Part shown: positions 58,201 to 64,000 of the stretch, piece by piece
How positions within the stretch are numbered: the first letter of the stretch is position 1
Layout of the letters: the number at the start of each line of letters is the position of its first letter
NCBI RefSeq assembly: GCF_022458985.1
Contig: NC_061772.1
Span: 10,840,001 to 10,904,000 of the forward strand
Direction of reading: 5' to 3'
DNA from: Mugil cephalus
Taxonomy: Eukaryota > Chordata > Actinopteri > Mugiliformes > Mugilidae
DNA: 64,000 nt
Translations under genes and position numbers: made by a program
Notes under the pieces: model-generated
Database searches by the model: none
Told to the model about the DNA's origin: nothing
The model's input: the letters and a program-made list of their open reading frames with translations, nothing else

Positions 58201-61200
58201 CGTCCAGAAATCCTGTAGTTTGGGACATAGAGCATAACTGTGAAGTAGGTGCTAACCAGTATCTACCACTGTCTGGAGTCTCTCTTAGATGAATCATGAT
58301 CCCAGGCTTTCTTACAGACACACAATTAGTTTTGGTGAGTGGTTAAATAAAGAGGCGTCTTCTCTTGTCTCTCCCCACTTCAGCACTGGGACATCAGTCA
58401 GACCAAGATCCGGGTCATATCCACCCTGCTGTTCGTCTTGTTCGGCTGCCTCCTGTTTGTGGCACTTCCAGCGGTCATCTTCAAACACATCGAGGGCTGG
58501 TCTGCACTGGAGTCCCTCTACTTCGTGGTCATCACCTTGACTACCATTGGATTTGGGGATTTTGTGGCAGGTGCGAACGCAGCTAGTGATCGAATGCAGA
58601 CACACACTTTCACACTTTGAGCCTGTCAGTTTCTCTGCATCATGCCCACATTCCTCAGTTTGGGTCCGTGTCTCCAGGTGGGTCAGAAATAGAGTACATG
58701 GACTACTACAAACCAGTCGTGTGGTTCTGGATTCTGGTGGGCCTGGCTTACTTCGCTGCAATCCTCAGCATGATAGGAGACTGGTTCAGAGTCATCTCCA
58801 AGAAGACAAAAGAAGAGGTACGTCACACGTCATACCTCTCTATCTCGTCCCGTCATCTGTCTCTTTTTCAGTACAGTGACACAGGTTACGCAAGGCTCCC
58901 TGGTTACATTGCCATATCCCCACCTCAACTTTTGCCCTCTGCTTAACTTCATTTCAATGATATGACTGTTTTCTAATCCAATCGACTCTCTGCCATCCAA
59001 ACACAGTCTTAGGATATTACTGTGATCTTCTCCAGAGGGAGAAAGGCAGCCCATTTGGACAATGTGTGATCATGTTCCCGTCAGAAAATGAATGCAGAAC
59101 TGTCTCTAAATATAACACGGGCAATGAAATACATTTACGTTTCCCAAAAAGAACATCTGGCAGTTTTCAGCACTTCATAAAATAACTCGTAGGTTCCCCT
59201 CCAGATAATGTTGCCCTGGTGATAATTAGATGTCTGTATTTAGCATGAATAAAGATTCTGACATAAATTTCAGCCAGTTCCTAACCGACAAACACTGTCT
59301 CGAGTTTCAGGGGAAAAGAACACGATGACACAACGACATGATGACATGACACAGTGTCTCCATTCGTTAAACATGATTAATTGAACGAAGCTGGTTTTCA
59401 TCTGTGGTTATTTGTGTGTGTGTGTGTGTGAGAGAGAGAGACCTTCCTCCCATGGGTTTTCATGCTGAAGTCCTGCTGTGGCACATCAGAATCTCACTGG
59501 CCTGTGAATGTGTGTGTGTGTGTGTTACCAGGCGCTGTGATGCTGTTAGAAATAGAGGCATTATCAGCGTCTGGAACATTGTTCATTTTCAGCCTGAACT
59601 GGTTCAGATTAGCTCCCTGGCTGCTCCAACTGTCACGGAGGTGTTTGGTCAAAATTAAAGTATCTCAGTGGACTGTTAAGGTACATAAAGTTCAAATCCT
59701 GTATAAACACCTCTACACCTCCGGTCCAGAACCACTTTAATCGTTTATGGTGCGGATTTGACAGTGTGTTGTGGGAACACATCAGATTACTGTGGAGCAC
59801 CTTTATGATGTAAACAGTTCCCACTGATCTCTGACTGTTATTGAATTCATTATCCTGTTGACATTAGCCACTAGAAGGTGGGAGCACCGAGGTCCTAAAA
59901 TGTTATTATGACCTGTTATGAATTGTTTATATAAGGTGCTGCTGATCTGAATGCCGCAGCCATCAGCTGTTTCAGATAGATAGATATTATTTTTTATTAT
60001 CATTTATTATACACTGTCTGGCCAAAAAAAAAAAAAAATGTCACCACCTGGATTCAACTAAGCAAATATGTACTGTACGAGCCTCCTATTGGATAATTGC
60101 TGCATGGGCGATTATCTTTCAGCTGGCAACAACTTATTTAACCACATCTGATGTAATGAGTAGCGATGTTAGTTATGTGAGTTTCTGTCTAATAGTAAAA
60201 GTTAGAGAATTTCCACACGTACAATGAAATTCGAGAGATTGGAACTGAACAGCCTTAAGAAAACCATTAATCAGTGAGGCTAACTAGAAAAAAAGGATTC
60301 AGTTTGGATTCAGGTCATGTGGTCTGATGAGTCCAGATTTACCCTGGTCCAGAGTGATGGGGCATCAGGGTAAGTAGAGATGCAGGTGAAGTGATGCCCC
60401 CCTCATGCCTAGTGTCTATTGCACCAGTCTGTGGGGGCAGTGCTATGATCTGGGGTTGCTGCAGTTGCTCAGGTCTAAGATCTTGGTGAAAAATGAATAG
60501 AACACCGGATGGAGATAAATCTTATGACATTGCAGAAGCTTCTTATTGAAACAATGCCACAGTGAATGCTGCTGTAATTAAAGCTAAAGGTGGTCCAACA
60601 AAATATTAAAGTGTGTGACTTCTTCTTTTTTTTTTTTTTTTGGCCAGGAAGTGTATTTCTGTTTTGTAGGAGACATTAAATATGTCTTGTATTCTGAAAC
60701 ACAGTGAAGTTATTGTTGTGATATCAGGCTATTTTAAGATATACTCAGTTGTGTGCGTGTTCTAGATTTTCCATGGATGATGAATCCTTAATGTAATTGA
60801 CTTGACTTCCTGGTCAGTAATATCATCACTCTCCACTTCACTCACGCCCTATTTCTTTCTCTCTCTCTGAAAGTTTAAACTTTGAGGATACTGAGTGTGA
60901 ATGATGAAATGTTTCACTGGAGCCTTTTAAAGGACAAAACTGTGGTTGTTTTTATAATAACTACTGCATTCATCAGCATCAGCTTAAAGGCCTGTCAAAG
61001 TGTAGGCAAAGGAGATCGTGTCCAGTTTGGTAACAGGGTTTTTCCACAGACAGGGAACCAGTTTGTTTCTTATGCATGTGCTAATTCTGCTCGAGAGCCA
61101 CAGAATCAGTCGTCCTGTAGCAAACCAGTGCATTTTAACTGCGGCATCAGTTCCATCCTCTACCTTCATAACATTTTCTGAGCTTTGCAGCATAAACAAA

Positions 61201-61794
61201 ATCAGCAGCTATCCATATTAATTTTATCATTTTATCAAAAACAGTAAAGATGAAAAATGTTTACTCTGATGAGTCTCTACATGTGGATTTTGCCATTGTA
61301 GTGGATTAAATGGAATTAAGTGACTAAAATATTCTGCAAAACAATTTTGCTAGAAGCCTTCCTCAAACGAAATGATGCCATTTGTCTCATTTAAAGTATA
61401 ACTGACGTCCAAATCTGTGACTCACCCTCTCATTGTGTCTCCGTGTCTCATGCAGGTAGGGGAGATCCGAGCTCATGCTGCCGAGTGGACGGCCAATGTC
61501 TCCGCGGAGTTTAAAGAAACCCGTCGGCGTGTTAGCGTTGAGATCTACGACAAGTTCCAGCGGGCCGCGTCGATCAAACGCAAGCTGTCCTCAGAGCTGG
61601 GATTCTGCCCAGCCCCTGAGCTCACGCTGCCCAAACGGAGCGTGTCGGTCAATTTCAACGACGAACGGGACAGGAATGAGAAGGAGGCCATGCTGCAGGG
61701 CTCGATGACACCTCTCAACAGAAACGGTGGTTTGTTCATGAACGGACTGGACCCAGAGAGAGGAGACATCTCAATTATTGAACACCTCAAGTAG
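52003..61794 (+). CDS. kcnk2: Two-pore-domain potassium channel TREK-1 (418 aa)
   Basis: Mechano-, lipid- and heat-sensitive background K+ channel of the plasma membrane. Coding pieces: 52003 (A of ATG), 53438-53544, 53683-53795, 54331-54421, 54796-54913, 55967-56127, 58384-58570, 58678-58817 and 61456-61794 (1257 nt). The N-terminus [12 protein letters not shown] and RLSFSTKP match human KCNK2. TM1 is about 46-66; pore 1 has TTIGFGN (Gly144) and pore 2 has TTIGFGD (Gly253). Key sites fall at the same numbers as in human TREK-1: Cys93 (dimer disulfide), Ser300, Glu306 (pH sensor), Ser333 (PKA site in RRRVS) and Ser351. The far C-terminus diverges but ends [10 protein letters not shown], like human EDIAIIENIK. 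TREK-2 (kcnk10) is the nearest alternative, disfavoured by the N-terminus. Teleosts may have kcnk2a and kcnk2b, not resolved here. Confidence 0.94.
54497..54517 (+). promoter_or_regulatory. RE1/NRSE silencer motif in kcnk2 intron 3
   Basis: The 21-base site reads TTCAGCACC-GT-GGACAGC then TCC. The REST consensus is TTCAGCACC-NN-GGACAGC then GCC, so only one informative position differs. Both half sites have the canonical spacing. REST represses neuronal genes in non-neuronal cells, and kcnk2 is mainly neuronal, so the location makes sense. Confidence 0.8.
55020..55560. repeat. Interspersed fish repeat with (AAT)n tract
   Basis: The stretch includes AAAAGGAGTGGGAGGAAGTA followed by TTATTGTATCCCACCCCTTAG, a phrase I recognise from abundant teleost repeats. 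An (AAT)n microsatellite lies at 55243-55281. Which end of which element this is, I cannot say. It lies in a kcnk2 intron. Confidence 0.5.
57553..57700 (+). repeat. Common teleost interspersed repeat
   Basis: Contains in order TCATCCTCCAGAGGGTTGCA, GGAGCCTGTCACAGCTGAG, ACAGGTCGCCAGTCTATAAC, GACAAACAACCATTCACACT and GGAACAATTTAG. This is the hallmark series of a very abundant ray-finned fish repeat. It lies in a kcnk2 intron and is modestly diverged. Confidence 0.75.
60012..60653 (+). mobile_element. Tc1/mariner relic with both terminal inverted repeats and TA target sites
   Basis: The left end CACTGTCTGGCCAAAAAA and right end (reversed) CACTTCCTGGCCAAAAAA are inverted repeats, each flanked by TA (60010-60011 and 60654-60655). 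Inside, one frame encodes [18 protein letters not shown] and, after a gap, [14 protein letters not shown]. These are the Tc1 transposase blocks around the second catalytic Asp region. At 642 bases against about 1.2-1.6 kb for a full element, it is internally deleted and inactive. It is inserted in the last kcnk2 intron, in the gene's sense orientation. Confidence 0.9.
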
Positions 61795-64000
61795 AACGAG
61801 GACAGTTGCCACCCTTCAAGATTCTTCCAAGGCCTTTCTGTTTGCCTCATCGATGGTGTCAGTGCTGAGATCAGGGTTGAATCACCGCATGAACCGAAAC
61901 AAACAACAAAGACAATGTGGTACTTTGTGACCCAAATAGAAAGATCTTCCCCCTCTACAGGGACTTAAGACAAGTCAAAGCTCAATGACACTTCAGTGAA
62001 TTCTTGTTGATTTCTCACTTCAACGTTCTCAAATATCAGCAAGTTAGCTTATTTCATTTACTGGGTCTGTCAGTGAAATCTTTCCTACTCTGATTCTCCA
62101 TACGAAGGAAAGATGGTCATTATCAATATCTGGGATTAGCCAAAACCAAAAGAATTGTCAAAAGATGTGCCCAAGTTGCCTGTCTGTGTTTGCAGCGCCC
62201 CAACAGCCATTTGTATGGACATATCGTTATGGTTCAGTTAGAGAGAGAGAGAGACGATTATGACAAGGAACAAACCTCCCTGGCTTGTGTCAAACCTGGG
62301 ATGTAACCACTTGGCTCAAATTAAAGGATTGTTTTAGTAATTTTCCACATTGGGAAAAAATGTCAGCATCAACTTGCAGTTTCAATCCCTCACTTTTATT
62401 TTATAGCACTTGTGTCACATTAAGATTTTAATCTAAAACATTTTGCTGATGATTATCTATTTTATAAAGTATCTCAGACGAATGAGGTTTTAATTAATCA
62501 CTTTTGACTTGATTGTTTCATATCATGGTGAAGTTTCTAATCGATATAATCACTACCACTGTGACTACTACCAACGTTCTTGTTCTTATCACCAATAACC
62601 TTTTGTAGGTATGTCAGATATGATTTTTACTTTGCTTTTGATAAACTAAACTGTTATGTTTGTTGTTCTGTGGTTTGCTGGAAGATGATCACAGCAAATA
62701 ATTATAGATCACAGTTCTCAGTTTACACTCATGTCAGACTCACAGTCCTGTTGTTTTAAGCACACTACTTGAGATGTGGTTCTATCGATGAAGATGTGTT
62801 GTGTCAGACCACTGCAGTGCCTCAAAGACTTTACTTTGCCTACAAGACTGAGCACAGCACAGTGTGACTGAATTATCACTGAGCTGCATAGTGATACTTT
62901 AAATACTGCGTGTGCTTCGTTAGCCGTTCTAGTTTGTTTTACTTCAAAAGATGAAATCAGTTATTCACGCTTTTATTGTTTTAGCATCTCTAACACCGAC
63001 ATGCAGCAATAATCTTCCATAATCTGAGTTTTCTATCATAATATGATTTGCCTGGGATTGTTCTGAAGGGTCACATAAATTACGGCCCTCTGCTCCGAGG
63101 CCCTTAAAATATTGTGATAATGTGATGACTTGAGATCTCAGGTGAATGTCTGCACATCTGTCAGTCATTTCAATCAGGCCAGATGTGTGTAATTCACATT
63201 CTGTCATCCCTGGACAAAAGCAGCATCGTGTGAAGGATTTTGTAACCTCATAGCTTCTGATACATTTTGTTTCATTTCACTTTCTGTTGACCAATCAAAG
63301 CTGCTATAACTCACAGCAAATGCCTCTTCTGAGTCTTAATACCACATGTGTACAAGAAAGTGTTCTTTGTTTTGTTTTGTTTTTTCATCTTTGTCTGCGG
63401 TCATGGTTTGAAGGCTGTGAAGGTGTAATTAAGTATTTACCGTGGACATGTTTGACCTTTTGGTTCAGACAGTAAATTTGTTGAGGCCAGAGATGAAGGC
63501 TGCAGCTTAATCGATTGTGAAAGTGTGAAGATTCAGTTTGAATGTCTGGTTTTCACGCACACACACAGTCTGAGGGGTTTCTTCCATGTGCGCACACCTG
63601 CCGTTGAAAATGCACTTTGATTCCACAGCCTTTGAACGTACCATCGTGACACAGCTTCCACAGCTAGTCAGTACATCCCGTTAGACGGCCTTGTTTTTTG
63701 TCGTTACGTGGCAAAAATTACACGGGTGTGACACACAAACTTTTTTTGTTTTTTAAACAAGCCAATCAATTCAATCCTCAGATTAGTGCCCACATACACA
63801 AGGTGTGCAAAATTAACGTATGTCTGATGCCTAAAGCAGGTCGATAACCACAAATAATTCACGTTAGCAGCAGAGTTTGAATCCATCTAGTGAAAGTGTT
63901 GATAAAGACGAAACACGGTAATAGTGCAGTCTGTAGTTTTAAAAGTTTAAAAGACTAGAACCAAAATAAGTGAGAAACTAGTTTGTCACAGTGCCACTGG
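61795..64000 (+). other. kcnk2 3' UTR / downstream DNA
   Basis: No further gene is recognised. An ATTAAA variant signal occurs near 62323. No canonical AATAAA is seen soon after the stop, so the 3' UTR may be long and leave the window. Confidence 0.45.

Noticed and set aside
1-64000. CRISPR arrays, prophage, operons, tRNA or rRNA genes
   Set aside because: No regularly spaced repeats with unique spacers, no tRNA-like cloverleaf consensus, and the intron-exon structure throughout is vertebrate.

Overview
The window is vertebrate nuclear DNA, almost certainly from a ray-finned (teleost) fish. Genes are split by GT-AG introns, coding exons are islands in AT-rich noncoding DNA, there are many CA, ATCT and AAT microsatellites, and the transposon fossils (Tc1/mariner, hAT, a LINE 3' end with a GATAA-type tail, Penelope-like end fragments) are of teleost type. 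There are no bacterial-style operons, CRISPR arrays or phage. I found no wholly new biological system. What I found is six recognisable protein-coding genes, all of which assemble exon by exon into one open reading frame whose total length is divisible by three, plus several strong regulatory motifs that fit the genes they sit beside.

Layout, left to right. 1-5200: gene-poor DNA with broken hAT and Tc1 transposase fragments. 5346-12432 (+): xkr5, an XK-family membrane protein (13 coding exons, 742 aa), with a LINE fragment in intron 7. 17200-23535 (+): ctsb, cathepsin B (9 coding exons, 330 aa, noncoding first exon), preceded by a CTCF-like site and three clustered E-boxes of CLEAR type. 24156-29319 (+): an ADP-dependent glucokinase, best matched to adpgk2 (7 exons, 493 aa). 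32690-35327 (-): efcab2/drc8, a ciliary EF-hand protein (7 exons, 168 aa), with a perfect RFX X-box just upstream of its start codon. 37226-40041 (-): cgref1, a secreted EF-hand protein (6 coding exons, 250 aa), starting in a CpG-rich promoter near 40850-41150. 41300-51500: about 10 kb of gene-free DNA with microsatellites, a hAT transposase relic and old interspersed repeats. 51640-61794 (+): kcnk2 (TREK-1 two-pore potassium channel, 418 aa), whose start codon is split across an intron, with a near-consensus REST/RE1 site in intron 3 and a well-bounded Tc1 relic in the last intron. 61795-64000 is kcnk2 3' UTR or downstream DNA.

The genes do not form a pathway. They are independent single-copy genes: phospholipid scramblase-family membrane protein, lysosomal protease, ER sugar kinase, axonemal regulator, secreted calcium-binding protein, and background potassium channel. 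The regulatory motifs agree with these roles: CLEAR E-boxes at a lysosomal gene, an X-box at a ciliary gene, and RE1 in a neuronal channel gene. Exon boundaries were set by hand from splice consensus, reading frame and remembered family sequences. UTR limits and transcription starts are approximate.
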